Assembly: GCA_964019695.1 (NCBI GenBank) | Contig: OZ026515.1 | Location: forward strand, 72,055,644-72,119,643 | Direction of reading: 5' to 3' | Length of the DNA stretch: 64,000 nt | DNA from: Loripinus fragilis | Lineage: Eukaryota > Mollusca > Bivalvia > Lucinida > Lucinidae | In this document: positions 10,846 through 21,959 of the stretch, in pieces | Numbering within the stretch: position 1 is the first letter of the stretch | Layout of the letters: each line of letters begins with the position of its first letter | Notes under the pieces: model-generated | The model's database searches: none | The model's input: the letters and a program-made list of their open reading frames with translations, nothing else | What the model was told of the DNA's origin: nothing | Position numbers and translations under genes: made by a program

Positions 10846-10979
10846 GAGAATTGGGTAAAGCCCCTAGCCTACCTACAGATACATTACCAGCCCAGAAAGA
10901 ACCGGAGGGAGCTACAGCAGCCCCTAATGAAGAGGAGGAGGAAGATTTGATGGGTCGACTAGAGGCATTGAGGAGCTAG
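10846..10979 (+). CDS. CHMP3: CHMP3 terminal exon with MIT-interacting motif and stop
   Basis: After a TGTCTTTTCAG acceptor the exon completes a GGA Gly codon and translates to ELGKAPSLPTDTLPAQKEPE, a short linker, a Glu run and DLMGRLEALRS, then TAG. This matches the CHMP3 C-terminus (LGKAPS... SRLATLRS). The last residues form a type 1 MIT-interacting motif (acidic, then LxxRLxxL(R/K)), which recruits VPS4 and other MIT-domain proteins. Phase 1 agrees with the previous exon. No convincing AATAAA was seen close downstream, so the 3' end is not placed. Confidence 0.93.
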
Positions 10980-11008
10980 TAGTCTTCATACCCATAACTT
11001 ATATATAT

Positions 11009-11260
11009 ATATGACTGGGCCTCTTAGTGAGAAAACCTGTCTCTAGCAACAAGGTCATGCTCAAACCAGTCTTTTCAGCTACATAGACTAGCTAGAATAC
11101 GGAAATTTTGCATGGAAGACAATTTGACTTCTATACTTCTATTCTTTCAAAAAGCAAACGACAAAAGGGGCTGATCAGGTTGCCTGGATATACAGGCTGG
11201 TCTGCACCTTTGTTGTTCGGATGCGACAAAGTTAGGTTTTCTCATGTGGAGGCCCATATA
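11009..11260. mobile_element. Palindromic MITE, TATGGGCCT family, diverged copy
   Basis: It begins ATGACTGGGCCTCTTAGTGA with GAAAACCTGTCTC and CAGTCTTTTCAGCTACATAG, and ends GCGACAAAGTTAGGTTTTCT plus GAGGCCCATATA. The layout is the same as the copy at 12334-12567. It starts about 30 bp after the CHMP3 stop, so it probably lies in the 3' untranslated region or just beyond. Confidence 0.7.
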
Positions 11261-11336
11261 ATGTCTCCCTTAGGCAAACAGAGTATAAGCCATGCTGCTG
11301 CAGGCCCCCAGATAAGAGTGCATAACTGAACATTAT

Positions 11337-11427
11337 TATTCTTATTTCTAAACCAAAACATATATTGTGGGTACTGAAGTAACCGTCTCGATGAGATAGT
11401 TCTTTTGAGCAACCAAAACACATGTTT
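11337..11427. repeat. Palindrome, AACCAAAACATAT / ACATATGTTT family
   Basis: Left arm ACCAAAACATATATTGTGGG and inner TCTCGATGAGA are followed by the inverted arm TTCTTTTGAGCAACCAAAAC and ACATGTTT. Related palindromes lie at 11580-11652, 11694-12005, 59551-59643 and 62016-62118. Confidence 0.7.
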
Positions 11428-11579
11428 AAATTAATGGATAAGAAAATAATAGCAATTTTACGCTAATTATTTTTTAGCTTAACTGGCCGTATGGCTGCTG
11501 TTTTTGTAACCTATAAGGCATAGGTCCAGATAAGGGGAAATGAATGTTAAAATGACAATGCCCCATTATTTTCTTACAC

Positions 11580-11652
11580 ATCAGACTAAACATAAGTTTT
11601 GGGTACTCAAAGAACTCGTTTGAGACAGTTCTTTTGAGTACCAACTTCATAT
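11580..11652. repeat. Palindrome, same ACATATGTTT family, diverged
   Basis: AAACATAAGTTTTGGGTACT, then CAAAGAACTCGTTTGAGACA and GTTCTTTTGAGTACC, form an imperfect stem. It is a degraded member of the family. Confidence 0.6.
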
Positions 11653-11693
11653 GCTTTTAGTGGTAATAAGAGCTGGGTTTTTTTGCTGTTCCA

Positions 11694-12005
11694 AAATTGT
11701 GATCAATCTAAACATATGTTTTGGGTGTTTAACCCTTTACTCCATAATAGCACCTTTTGAAACCTTTGAGATATGGGGTATTTGAAAATATTATGGAAAA
11801 TGGAGCATTTGCTCCAAAAGAGCAAATACTCCATTTTCCATAATATTTTCAAAAGTATTGAAAACTTAACTTAAAATTTTCTTGATTTTTTTTAATTATC
11901 GTCTAAAAATAGAAAATGATGTCCTGATCTAATAATAGTCTATGGAGTAAAGGGTTAAAAGAACTATCTCACAATATATGTTTCGGTTGAGAAATAAGAT
12001 CATTT
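11694..12005. repeat. ACATATGTTT-family palindrome interrupted by a TTAA-flanked MITE
   Basis: The left arm (AACATATGTTTTGGGTG) and right arm (AAGAACTATCTCACAATATA, then TGTTTCGGTTGAGAAA) belong to one short palindrome. They are pushed apart by an element that duplicated TTAA. Removing the insert restores the family structure seen at 62016-62118. Confidence 0.75.
11733..11954. mobile_element. piggyBac-like MITE (TTAA flanks, CCCTTTACTCC ends)
   Basis: The element is flanked on both sides by TTAA. Its ends are CCCTTTACTCCATAATAG and the inverse CTATGGAGTAAAGGG. Inside is a second hairpin: ATATTATGGAAAATGGAGCA against TGCTCCATTTTCC-like sequence. TTAA target duplication with C-rich termini is typical of piggyBac relatives. 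At 222 bp it is non-autonomous. A second copy lies at 18312-18505. Confidence 0.8.
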
Positions 12006-12333
12006 TATACATCCATCTACATTGATATGTTTCAATTGAGTACCCACAACGTATGTTTTAGTTTAGAAATAAGGAACTCCTCTTATCTGGAGGCTGCATA
12101 GTTACAGTCCTGAAATTTTGTTTGAAGCATGTATGGCTATTATTGCTTCAAAGAGTTGATCAGACCACACAGTTGCATCAGTTGTAGTCAGCATACAAGA
12201 AAACATTGTTTATCATGTTGAACATATTAGGTCAAGAAGAAAGGACAGGTTTGCTATAGAAAGCCAGATAGAAAAACAAGACGAAAATATAGATGTTCTA
12301 GAAAAGTTGATGACGTGGAAAAATTGATTTTTT

Positions 12334-12567
12334 TATATGGGCCTTGATGCGACAAAACCTGTCTTCAGGGTTTCTGAAAAAGTGAGCCTCAAACCAGTCT
12401 CCTCAGCTACAGAGACTAGCTAGAAAATTGCAATTTCCCTTGTAGCAAGTCTAGATATGATACTTCCTAAAAAGCGAATAACAAAGGCGCTGATCAGTCT
12501 AGGCTGGTCTGCCCTTTGTTGTTCGCAAACCCCCAAAGACGGGTTTTCTCACATCAAGGCCCATATA
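12334..12567. mobile_element. Palindromic MITE, TATGGGCCTTGATG family (best copy)
   Basis: TATATGGGCCTTGATGCGAC followed by AAAACCTGTCTTCAGGG is inverted at the other end as CCCCCAAAGACGGGTTTTCT followed by CACATCAAGGCCCATATA. Two inner inverted segments (GAGCCTCAAACCAGTCTCCT; CTGATCAGTCTAGGCTGGTC) follow the same plan. Degraded members occur at 8040-8210, 22435-22640, 32755-32840, 36190-36430 and 58590-59132. Confidence 0.8.
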
Positions 12568-13574
12568 AAAGTCTGTAAAAATCTTTGCTGAACAAATAAC
12601 CCTCTTCCAAAATGAGACTGGTATAAAAAACAAAAACAACAACAACAAAACAGCAACAAGATAATTGTTTAGGCCTTATGGAAAAAAACAACAAAATATG
12701 ATTATGCCTCATGGTCTGCTTTATCCATTGTCTGGCTACTATTGGTATGGAAGTATGATTACACAGATGTATTTTGAAAGCCTCAAAATGCAGATATGAT
12801 AGTAATGGTGGAAAATAAATGGACAAGTTGAAAATTATTTTTTAGTGTGAGGAATAGTTTATTTCTTGGCCTAAACAGGTCTTGATAGTCCGGCAGAATT
12901 TGGGCGAATTTTAGGAGGACCTGGAACTTGATTTTAAACTTTTTTTCTTTGTTGATTCTGGTAGTGCATATATTCTCCTTGATAAGTCCGAGTGATGCCA
13001 CTCTGGCATCATTGAGCATTTCGATATATTCAAGATGGCGTCCAAGATGGAGGCCAATTAGAAGTTAAAAATTGTGTGATATGGAAAAATGTTTCAGACC
13101 CATTTTTTCCTTAAATATGACGTTGGAATCTAGTTGAAGACATTTAGCTTATGACAAAAATGTAAAAATAAAATAAGAATTTAGACAAAATGGCCGCCAA
13201 AATGGCAGTTTATTACAAAAATATAAGAAACTTTTCCCTGAGACCGGCAAACTCCAGAGATTCGCATACAAAATGCTGATTTTACTGATTCTTGAGTTAC
13301 AGTTATCATCCTTGTAACATCCCAGTGATGCAGCTAATGCAGTACTCACAATTTGATATATTCAAGATGGCGTCCAGGATGGTAGCTGATAAGTTTTACA
13401 AACCCGTGGGAGCAGCACCTAACCTGTAGGCATGTCTGGTGGATTTGTAACGTACTAGATTTCTTGCCTGATGGAGAAGCACTTCACAAACACTTGTATC
13501 TGAATAAATGAACCCAGCATGTAGCCATCTCTCTTCCGTCTGTGCTCAACTAGTCAAAATGTGGATTGAAGTGC

Positions 13575-15510
13575 AAAACCGACCAGCAGGCATGGCTTAT
13601 AGTATAGGTACCACGCCAACAGGCATGGCCTATAGTGAGGCACCACACCAGAAGGCATGACCAAGTGAGGAACCACACCAACAGGCATGGCTGATAGTGA
13701 TGAACCAAACCAAAATGCATGACCTATAATGAAACACCACACCAGCAGGCATGGCTGATAGTGAGACACCATACCAGCAGACATGGCTGATAGTGAGACA
13801 CCCTACCAGCAGGTATAGCAGATAGAGAAGCACAATGCCAGCAGACATGCAATATTGAGTGATAAAAGGTCAGCAGGCAAGCTGATGGGTGGCCACAGTC
13901 CAACAAGCATCCATCTTGCAGCAGCACTCAACCAGTAGGCATGTTTGAACAGCAGCGGTGTTTGCGACAGTAACTCTAGGCCAGCAGGCATATATGTTGC
14001 AGCTGCAGTGACATAACAACTCTCTACACGGCATGTATATTGTATTGACACTGTAGCAGTCTTAGCTGATAAAGTTTCACATTGTTTGTTGGCATGTCTA
14101 ACGGAGGGGCATCGATCAAGTAGCTTTTCTCTTTGATTTCCAGTGAACCAGGAGGCATGTACCAAGTCCATTGAAGTTTCACTGAACAGTGGCCATGTAA
14201 TGCCACCAGCTCATCATATCCGACATCCTTAACATCACATGTGTTTAATAATGTGGTACTGAACCAGCACACATGCTGTTTAACGAGACTTGGGGCCAGC
14301 AGTCATGCGTGTTAGTTACATTGCACCAGCAATAATGTATGTTACAATTGAACCCAACTAATAGGAATGCTGGGTACTGTTGCACTGGATCAGCGGGCAT
14401 GTCTTTTCAAGTTACATCCGGCCAGTGTGCATGTCTGTTCTACTTTCGCCCTACCAGCTGCCTAGGCATCATTACTACAGGGTCAGCAGACTTCACTACA
14501 GCTGGTGACTGGGACTGTGTGGCGGCGGTAGAACGTCTCCCTGCCCTTCACTATAGTGTAGATTTTATTTTCTTGTCCTTTGGGATCATGGGTTTCATTG
14601 TGGAACTTTGAAACTATTAGAGGGTCACTGATGAAGCCTAAATGGCAGAAACTAGCTAGTCTGGCCCAGGAAATATGCACACTCTAGTTTCAGTTCTTTG
14701 GTGCAGTCTTTGCTTCCAAAGGATACCCTTTTAAGAACATATTTACCATTACGTATGTTTGATTGTGTGGCACTGGACCAGCACACATGTCTGAAACCAA
14801 GCAGTTATGTCTGTAACAGCTTCACGATACTAGCAGGCATGTTGCAGTACCCATGTTTTAAAATTGCCTTGAACCAACAGGCATGTTTGTTGCAGTTGCA
14901 CCCGACCACCTGGCACACCGGTTTCAATTAAACTCGGCCAGCATGCATGTCTGTTAGAGTTGCATCTACCAGCAGATATGTTTGAATCGGTTGCAACTGA
15001 CTTACAAGCACATCTGTAGTTGTGTGGCTGAACCAGCAGGTATATATGTTACACTTGCCTCAGACCCGCAGTTATGTCCCTATGCTCATACCCAACTAAC
15101 TGGCTAGTAAGCACAATTGCACAAGACTATCATGCATGTTTTTACAGTTGCCCGTGACTTGCATCAATGTCTTTATAAGTTGCATACTATCAGCATGCAC
15201 GTCTGTTACAGTTTCATCTTATCAGGATCCATTATATTACGTTTGCACCCGACATTCAGCCATGTCTGTAACAATTGCATCGGCCATTTTCCATGTCTTT
15301 AACAGTTGAATCTACCCAACAGCCATATCTGTAAATTTGTGCATACAAGCATGCATGTCTGATACACAAACACTGGACCAGCATCCACATTTGTTATAGC
15401 AATATACAACCATCTTTGTTGTCTGTTGCACTTGCAACAGACCAGAGTTGTCTGTTGCACTTGCAACCGACCAGAGTAGTAGTAATGGTTGTTACAATTG
15501 CACCGGGCAA
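13575..15510. repeat. Diverged minisatellite, about 28-35 bp unit (ACCAGCAGGCATG)
   Basis: The motif ACCAGCAGGCATG followed by about 15-20 variable bases recurs tens of times. The first 400 bp are fairly regular (CAGGCATGGCTGATAGTGAG, ACACCATACCAGC). Later units diverge to CATGTCTGTTACAGTTGCA. All three minus-strand frames stay open in the regular part, giving MSAG...CWCG-like repeats; these are artefacts of a repeat lacking stop triplets, not genes. Confidence 0.85.
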
Positions 15511-16094
15511 TCAGGCCCGTACAAACCGGCAGTCAAGATGGCATTGAACATCTGCAGCATGCAGATACCATACTAAGGGGTGTTTTTGTGTAGATACACT
15601 CCATAAGTATTTTTTTGTTTGTAAATTTTATCCATCCATCCAGCTGACTTTTTTCCGCATATTCATTCAAAAAGGTTTTTACTTTGATCAAACACTCGGT
15701 CACAAAGTTTTCAGTGATATCGTCCGTTCAGTATACCCTGTCATTTATCACTTCATTTTTTGAAGATATGTTTTCCCAAAGTAAGAATTTTTATGAGAAT
15801 AATATGTTATTATCAGATCTGGCCAAAAGTGGTCTGGAAAGTACATGGTACATGTATTGATGGATACGATTCTCAGAACAAAGGCAAAAAACATTACCAT
15901 TACGAAAAATAAGGGTCTTGTTATTTTTTCCGTGCATTGTATCATAGCAAAAACTATTTGATTCCCCACCCTGTTATTGCTGACAACTTGGACGTCATCT
16001 TAAATATTTTACAACGATGAAAAACAACAATAACATGTCAGTCAAATTCTCCAAATACAACCGAAAACTATCAGAAAATAGTTACTATCTGCGA

Positions 16095-16499
16095 ATTTGA
16101 TTTCAGGCTGAATTTTGATTAAAATGGTGGCCATCTTGGACACCATCTTTAAAATTTCAACCTTGTGAATCAAATCTGTGAATGCTTCATTTTAATCGTT
16201 TGTATTATTAGGCATCTAAACATCGATAAAAAGTCAAAATTGAGATGCTTTATATCAAGTTTTTTAGTCAGATAGGTCTTAGGAACCTAACTGACTGCCA
16301 TCTTGGACGCCATCTTCAAATTTCAACCGTCTGAATCGAATCAAAACAATGTTCTTATTTGATCATTTATAAGCCTCTAAACATCCATAAAAAGTCAAAA
16401 CTAAAGTGTTTTTATCGAGTACGTCGGTCATATAGGTCATCCAAACTCCAAACTGACGGCCATTTTGGACGCCATCTTTAATATTTCAACCTTCTGAAT
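16095..16499. repeat. Subterminal direct repeats of the compound foldback
   Basis: Successive units of roughly 160 bp each carry GGCCATCTTGGACGCCATCT, then TTTCAACC(T/G)TCTGAAT, then AAACATCCATAAAAAGTCAA and TCATATAGGTC. The series resumes after the LINE insertion at 16880-17030. Confidence 0.75.
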
Positions 16500-16874
16500 G
16501 GCCAGGGTAAGGTCAAGCGAGCTACTGGCAAAGCTTCAGCTTGAGGACCTCGACCTCATTTTGAGAGAGAGAAGGCTTCGCTGGTTTGGGCATGTGGCGC
16601 GTTCGAGTGGTGCAATCAGAACAGCATGTGATATGCAGATTGACGGCAAGCGGGGGGCAGGGAGGCCCAAGCAAACATGGAAGAGACTGACAGAGAAAGA
16701 CTGCCGTGAGTGGAAGCTCACCACAGTTGACCCTCAAGAAAGGAGCACCTGGAGATCAGGTGTGAGATCTGCTATGCGTACAGCTAGCCAGTTACCTGGA
16801 AAGGGGCCCACTGATGTGGATGATGCCCCTGCACCTGCACGTTAATCAAAAATCCGATTATGATGATGATGATA
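16500..16874 (+). pseudogene. 5'-truncated LINE: C-terminal end of a non-LTR reverse transcriptase ORF
   Basis: The open frame translates with RRLRWFGHVARSSGAIRTAC near the middle and GRPKQTWKRLTEKDCREW later. This is the C-terminal LRWFGHV...GRPKxTW signature of non-LTR retrotransposon proteins, downstream of the RT core. Only about 115 residues remain, and the apparent start codon arises at the insertion junction. The 3' end is a TGATGATGATGATG tail, as in RTE-like elements. A TGAAT duplication (16495-16499 and 16875-16879) flanks it inside the ~160-bp repeat series. RT core and endonuclease are absent, so it is dead on arrival. Confidence 0.82.
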
Positions 16875-17156
16875 TGAATCAAATAATGTCCATTTTAATT
16901 GGTTGTAACATTTAGCCTCTGAAACATCCATGAAAAGTCAAAAATAAAATGCTTTTGATCGAGTATGTTGGTCATATAGGTCTTAGGAGCCTAACTGACG
17001 GCCATCTTGGACGCCATCTTGAATATTTCAAAACGCTCAATGATGCCAGAGTGGCATCAGTTGGATTTATCAAGTACAATGCCTCAACAACAAGAATCAA
17101 CAAAGAAACAAACTTTAAAATCAAGTTCCAGGTCATTCTGGTTTTCTACCGGACTA

Positions 17157-17781
17157 TGAAGTATAGTTTACAAAATAAATGCTACACAAAATTAAATTTA
17201 CTGCTAGATTCATTCTTGTATGCATAGCCTATGCATTTCATAATCAAACAACGTATTGCTGATGTTGAAGGCTTATAGCAAATGAGGCTGGGCTCAACTT
17301 CACATAGACATTGCTAAACATTGCAAACATATTTTGTATAGTATATATATTATTATTAGTTGATTAAGGACACTTAGTAATTCAGGGCAAGCCTGCCCTA
17401 TTATTTCAATTGTAGGCTCATTTATAGCACTCATTTTTGCTGCCAGATGCATTTTTTTTGCATGAAGTTGTGATAATATTGGCTAATTGCTCTGATATTG
17501 GTGGAAATGGTCCTGTGCTTGGATATGTAAGAATGTGAGCCTGTGTCCTTCCATATCATAACAAGGGATTATAACAATCTATCATATGTGTGAGAGTGGG
17601 ATAGAAAAAATTCATCCCATAGATCACCGTTTGGCACCATGAGGCTTGCTGAGTTATGCAAATGGTGATCCTGGGGGACAGATTTTCCAATCTGGTCCAT
17701 ATACAAATAATAGATTCTATTTCTTGTTCACATTTAAAACCACATTTTTTATTTAAAAAAAAAAGATTCCAGAAGTTGTTT
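17157..17781. other. AT-rich intergenic sequence, nothing recognised
   Basis: No open frame of note, no inverted repeats and no similarity to the other families was seen. Confidence 0.4.
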
Positions 17782-17974
17782 GGGAACACAGTGGTAGAGT
17801 CCTTAACTCGAGACCGAGGCGTTGAGGGTTCTAGCCTCACCGGCGTCACTGCGATGTGTTCTTGAGCAAGACACATTAATCCTTGCTTAGGACTGGTTCA
17901 ACCCAGCCAGACCTGTCCTGACATAACTGAAAAATTGTTGTTCGGGATGTAAAGAATCAAATTAAATCAAACAA
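17782..17974 (+). mobile_element. tRNA-derived SINE (family 1), with a box A deletion
   Basis: GGGAACACAGTGGTAGAGTC has lost part of the usual GCGCAGTGGCTCAGTGGTAG head. It continues ACTCGAGACCGAGG, CTAGCCTCACCGGCGTCACT, CTTGAGCAAGACACATTAAT, GGTTCAACCCAGCCAGACCT and ends in an AAATCAAAC tail. Confidence 0.85.
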
Positions 17975-18311
17975 AGATTACAAAAATTAGTGAATATGCT
18001 GAGATGTGACATAGCATGATGACATCAATTGACTTCTGACAAGGCCAGTCATGTTCTTATCTGTCCAACTGGTCTACAACCTATCTCATACATGTAAATG
18101 ACACAGGTTGAAAATCCAGACACCTTTATCTAGTGTGCAAGAAGATATTATCCAATATCAATGCAACAGCCCTTCTGTTATATAGTTATAAATATTTTCT
18201 GACTTTTTTAGTTGCTTTTTAACCTAAAAAAGTTTTATCATGTATGAGTCCCATTCCATACAAGGGTATGATAGGGTTTTACATGATTACATGGATGTTT
18301 GACATCATTAA

Positions 18312-18505
18312 ACCTTTTACTCCATAATAACACCTTTTGACGCCTTTGAAATATCATGTATTTGAAAATATTATCCATATGCCCCATTTTCAATAATATT
18401 TTCAAAAGTATTCAAACTGAACTTAAATTTTTCTTGAATTTTTTCACTGTTGTATAAAAATAGAAAATGATGTCATGATCTAAAAATAGCCTATGGAGTA
18501 AAGGT
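18312..18505. mobile_element. piggyBac-like MITE, second copy
   Basis: TTAA flanks (18308-18311 and 18506-18509) enclose ACCTTTTACTCCATAATAAC ... TATGGAGTAAAGGT. The interior (ATTTTCAATAATATTTTCAA, TAGAAAATGATGTCATGATC) aligns with the copy at 11733-11954, with deletions in the inner hairpin. Confidence 0.8.
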
Positions 18506-18564
18506 TTAAGTTATGTAAATCAATGGCAACATGCAAAGGTATCCTATCTACCCTTTTCATTCTG

Positions 18565-18677
18565 GATACCTCCAAGGGGAGCATTCTGCAATACTTTCGA
18601 CCTTCATTAAGCTACCATTTGTCATTAAGAACTTTGTTTTGTCTATTTTTGAGTGGCTGTTCTACACAGGTTAACTG
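18565..18677. mobile_element. Half of a pogo-like MITE
   Basis: GAGCATTCTGCAATACTTTC, CATTAAGCTACCATTTGTC and TTGAGTGGCTGTTC end in ACAGGTTAACTG plus TA. This is the right arm of the CAGTAAAACCTG family; the left arm is missing. Confidence 0.7.
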
Positions 18678-20220
18678 TACATTGAAAATAACTGATACTG
18701 TAATCCCCTATAAAAGTCTGTCAGCTAGCATACTAGAGGGTTAGGAAGCAAGATTACTGATTAGTAATTGTAACAATTTTATATTGATCAGTAATCAATG
18801 GCAATGTATTAATCTCATAAATGATTTATTCAGCCTTAAAAGGTAAAATTTAAGCTTAAATTTGGATTATTTAATATATTTGTGGCATATGCGTTTTGCT
18901 AGTATACAACAGAACTCTTTTTGTTTTTAAATTTGAGTTTGCTGGATGCAGGTGTGACACTGCTTAACAAATTCTTTGATAGAATGAAAACTATGAAGTG
19001 CTATAAATTTGGTTTGACCTCAAACAGCGTTACTGTTGAGTATTGAGGGGGGATTAAGTCAGTCAACTTAATGCATGGGTGAGAGTTTTCAGGATTATTT
19101 TCCTGAATTCAGGATTTTGAGGCTGACTTTCCATAAAAATACTGAGTCTGGCAGATTATAATAACTTAAAAGTTATTTAGAAGGCAATTGGCCACTAACT
19201 TGGAAGTATTAATAATTTGTAGCCCCTATAGTTCAAGTTTTCAGATTTTAATTTCTAAAGTGCAGGATTTATAAAATATTTAACTTTTACTCATGACTAT
19301 ATCAAATATTTATGTATAATTCAGCTATAAAAAGAGATTTCTTTTCCAAAACAATCCAGAATATGTAGGTCCATCTTGTAAGAAGGAGTTCTATTTTTGG
19401 AATTGTTGTGGAAGTGGGAAAATAAAATGATCATATAGCAAAAATAACTAAAAGTGTGCTAGGAGATTGGGTTAAAGTGTTTGATTCTGAGCTGATACGA
19501 ACTCACAGAAATGTACTACTCATATCTCAAACCGAGAAAGTGGAAACCTTTTTACTAAGATATACAGTATCTGATATACAGTATCTGACCTGTTAACGAC
19601 ACTTGGCTCTTTCTGGAAAATCTCGTACAAGCTCACTCTGCTCTACAGTAAACTGGTACATCAGAAAGTCAAATTCTACCTGTACAGCTTCGAATTGTAG
19701 TTCCATTATAACATTCAAGGAAAACAAATTTAGTTTTCCTGTCAGAGACAAAAATTGAGTTCTCTCAAGAGAGGTGTGGGCAAATAGGTTCTACCAAATT
19801 ACTTATTTTTTTAGACAGTAGAAGCATGGCACTGAAAAGTTGTGAGTATTGACCAAGCTTTTTCTGGACACAAAATAGATAATTGATTACGAAAATTCTA
19901 GTCCTCATTCTTGTATTGATATGTGAAGTTCCGTTTGTAATTTAATTTGTTCATTATGTACTCCCATGTTACAGTGTGGTTAAAATAGTGTCTCACCTGA
20001 TCTTGCATGAACAAACACAGCTTGTTTAGTAAAAAAAGAAAGTTTTGGTAAGAAAATATTTTGCATTAATAAATTTCCCATTTCATCATTCTTTGGTTGA
20101 GCTAAAAAAAATAATCCTGTATCTAAAATAAGGACATGCATGATTTTTGTGGTTATTTTTTTTCACTCCAATTGCGCCAATTGTGTAGATTATATATCAG
20201 GGGTATTTCAGTGGCATTTT
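18678..20220. other. AT-rich sequence with one degraded GGGTGAAAGTTTTCAGGAT palindrome
   Basis: At about 19073-19290 the phrase GGGTGAGAGTTTTCAGGATT, then CTGAATTCAGGATTTTGAGG, marks a member of the family whose intact copy is 45463-45707. The right arm here is weak (ACTTTTACTCATGAC). The rest shows nothing recognisable. Confidence 0.5.
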
Positions 20221-21904
20221 TAGCTCACCTGAGCTGAAGGCTCAAGGTGAGCTATTATGATCGGTCTTTGTCCGTCCTCTGTCCATCCATTAACTTTTTC
20301 TTTAAACGACATCTCCTCCTAAACCACTGGTCCTAATTTCATATAACTTCACATGAATGTTCCCCATGATGCCGTCTTTCAAAATTGCATAAATGGTTCC
20401 GCTCCACTGAACAGGAGGGCCGCCAGAGCTCCAGATAAGAAATCTTTTAAACAACATCTCCTCCTAAATTTAAAATAATTTCACAGAATTGTTCCTCATA
20501 ATGCCCTCTACCAAAATTGCACAAATGGTTTTGCTCCGCTGAACAAAAGGACCGTCAGAGCTCCAGATAAGAAATATCTTTAAACAACATCTCCTCTTGA
20601 ACCACTGGTCCAAATTTAAAATAATTTCACAAAATTATAGCTCATGATGCCTTCTACCAAAATTGCACAAATGGTTCCGCACTGCTGAACAAAATGGTCA
20701 CCAGAGCTCCAGATAAGAAATATCTTCAAAACGTATCTCCTCCTAAACCACAGATCCAAATTCAAAATAATTGTTCCTCATGATAGAATTGTTCCTCATG
20801 ATACCCTCTACCAAAAATTGCACAAATGGTTCCGCTCTGCATAGCAAAAGGGCTGCCAGAGCTACAGATAAGAAATATCTTTAAACAACTTCTCCTAAAC
20901 CACTGGTTCAAATTCAAAATTATTTCACAGAATTGTTCCTCGTGATGCCTTCTACCAAAATTGCACAAATGGTTCCGCTACGCTGAACATAAGGGCTACC
21001 AGAGCTCCAGATAAGATATATCTTTGAAACGCATCTCCTCCTGAAACACTGGTCCAAATTCAAAATAATTTCACAGAATTGTTCCTCTTGATACCCTCTA
21101 CCAAAATTGCACAAATGGTCCAGCTCGGCATAACAAAAGGGCCGCCTGAACTCCAGATAAGAAATGTCTTTAAACAACATCTCCTCCTCTGAACCACTGG
21201 TCCAAATTTCACATAACTTCACATGAATGTTCTCCATAATGCTTTCTTTCAAAACTGCATAAATGGTTCTGCTATACTGAACAGGAGGGTTGCAAGAGCT
21301 CCAGATAAGAAATCTTTAAAAGAACATCCGCTCCTGAACCACTGACCCAAATTCAAAATAATTTCACATAATTGTTCCTCATAATACCCTCTAACAATAT
21401 TGCACAAATGGTTACACTATGCTGAACAAAAGGGCTGCCAGATATCCAGATAAGAAATACCTTTGAACGGCAATTCCTCCTGAACCACTGGTCGAAATTC
21501 AAAATAATTTCACAGAATTGTTGCTCATGATACCTTCTACCAAAAGTGCACAAATGGTTTGGGTCTGCTGAATAAAGGGGCGGTCAGAGCTCTAGATAAG
21601 AAATGTCTTTAATTGCCATCTCCTTTTCAACCACTGGCCCAAATTCCATATAGCTTCACATGAATATTCCCAATGATGCCATCTTTCAAAATTGCATAAA
21701 TGGTTTTGCTGCACCAAACAGGAGGACTGCCAAAACTCAAGATAATAAATCTTTTAAACAACATCTCCTGAACCACTGACCCAAATTAAAAAAAATCACA
21801 GAATTGTTCCTCATGATGCAATCTACCAAAATTTCACAAATTGTTCCACTCCACTGATCACTCATTCTCAGGTGAGCGACCCAGGGCCCAAGGGCCCTCT
21901 TGTT
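20221..21904. mobile_element. Non-autonomous element with AGCTCACCTGAGC end and about ten 145-bp internal repeats
   Basis: The left end TAGCTCACCTGAGCTGAAGG plus CTCAAGGTGAGCTA is a hairpin. The right end TCAGGTGAGCGACCCAGGGC followed by CCAAGGGCCCTCTTG is another. Between them the unit GAGCTCCAGATAAGAAAT ... AACATCTCCTCCTAAACCAC ... ACCAAAATTGCACAAATGGT recurs about ten times at about 145 bp. Terminal hairpins with no long terminal inverted repeats, plus internal tandem repeats, resemble rolling-circle (Helitron/Helentron) non-autonomous elements. That class is a guess. Confidence 0.75.
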
Positions 21905-21959
21905 TTAAATCCTAGGTAACACAGTCAGTGTGGTAAAAATGGGTATATACAGTAGTTAA

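Larger units (their letters stand above)
12886..17156. mobile_element. 4.3-kb compound foldback with about 155-bp inverted ends
   Basis: The left end (from ATAGTCCGGCAGAATTTGGG, through GATGCCACTCTGGCATCATT, to CAAGATGGCGTCCAAGATGG) is inverted at the right (CCATCTTGGACGCCATCTTG, AATGATGCCAGAGTGGCATC, TACCGGACTAT). Next to the right end are about five diverged direct repeats of roughly 160 bp (GGCCATCTTGGACGCCATCT ... AAACATCCATAAAAAGTCAA). A single pair of similar motifs lies near 13180 and 13360 on the left. The interior holds a diverged minisatellite and an inserted LINE fragment. No transposase is visible. Confidence 0.65.

Noticed and set aside
10445..10858. Overlapping frames of 110 and 124 codons on opposite strands
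   Set aside because: They span MITE and foldback sequence and the start of the CHMP3 acceptor region. The plus-strand frame is out of phase with CHMP3.
13554..14272. Overlapping minus-strand frames translating to Cys/Trp/His-rich repeats
   Set aside because: All three frames are open over the same minisatellite, which argues for absence of stops in the unit rather than selection for coding.
16498..16845. Host gene reading for the LRWFGHV protein
   Set aside because: The motif set, the truncated start at an insertion junction, the TGATGATG tail and the TGAAT flanks fit a LINE 3' fragment.
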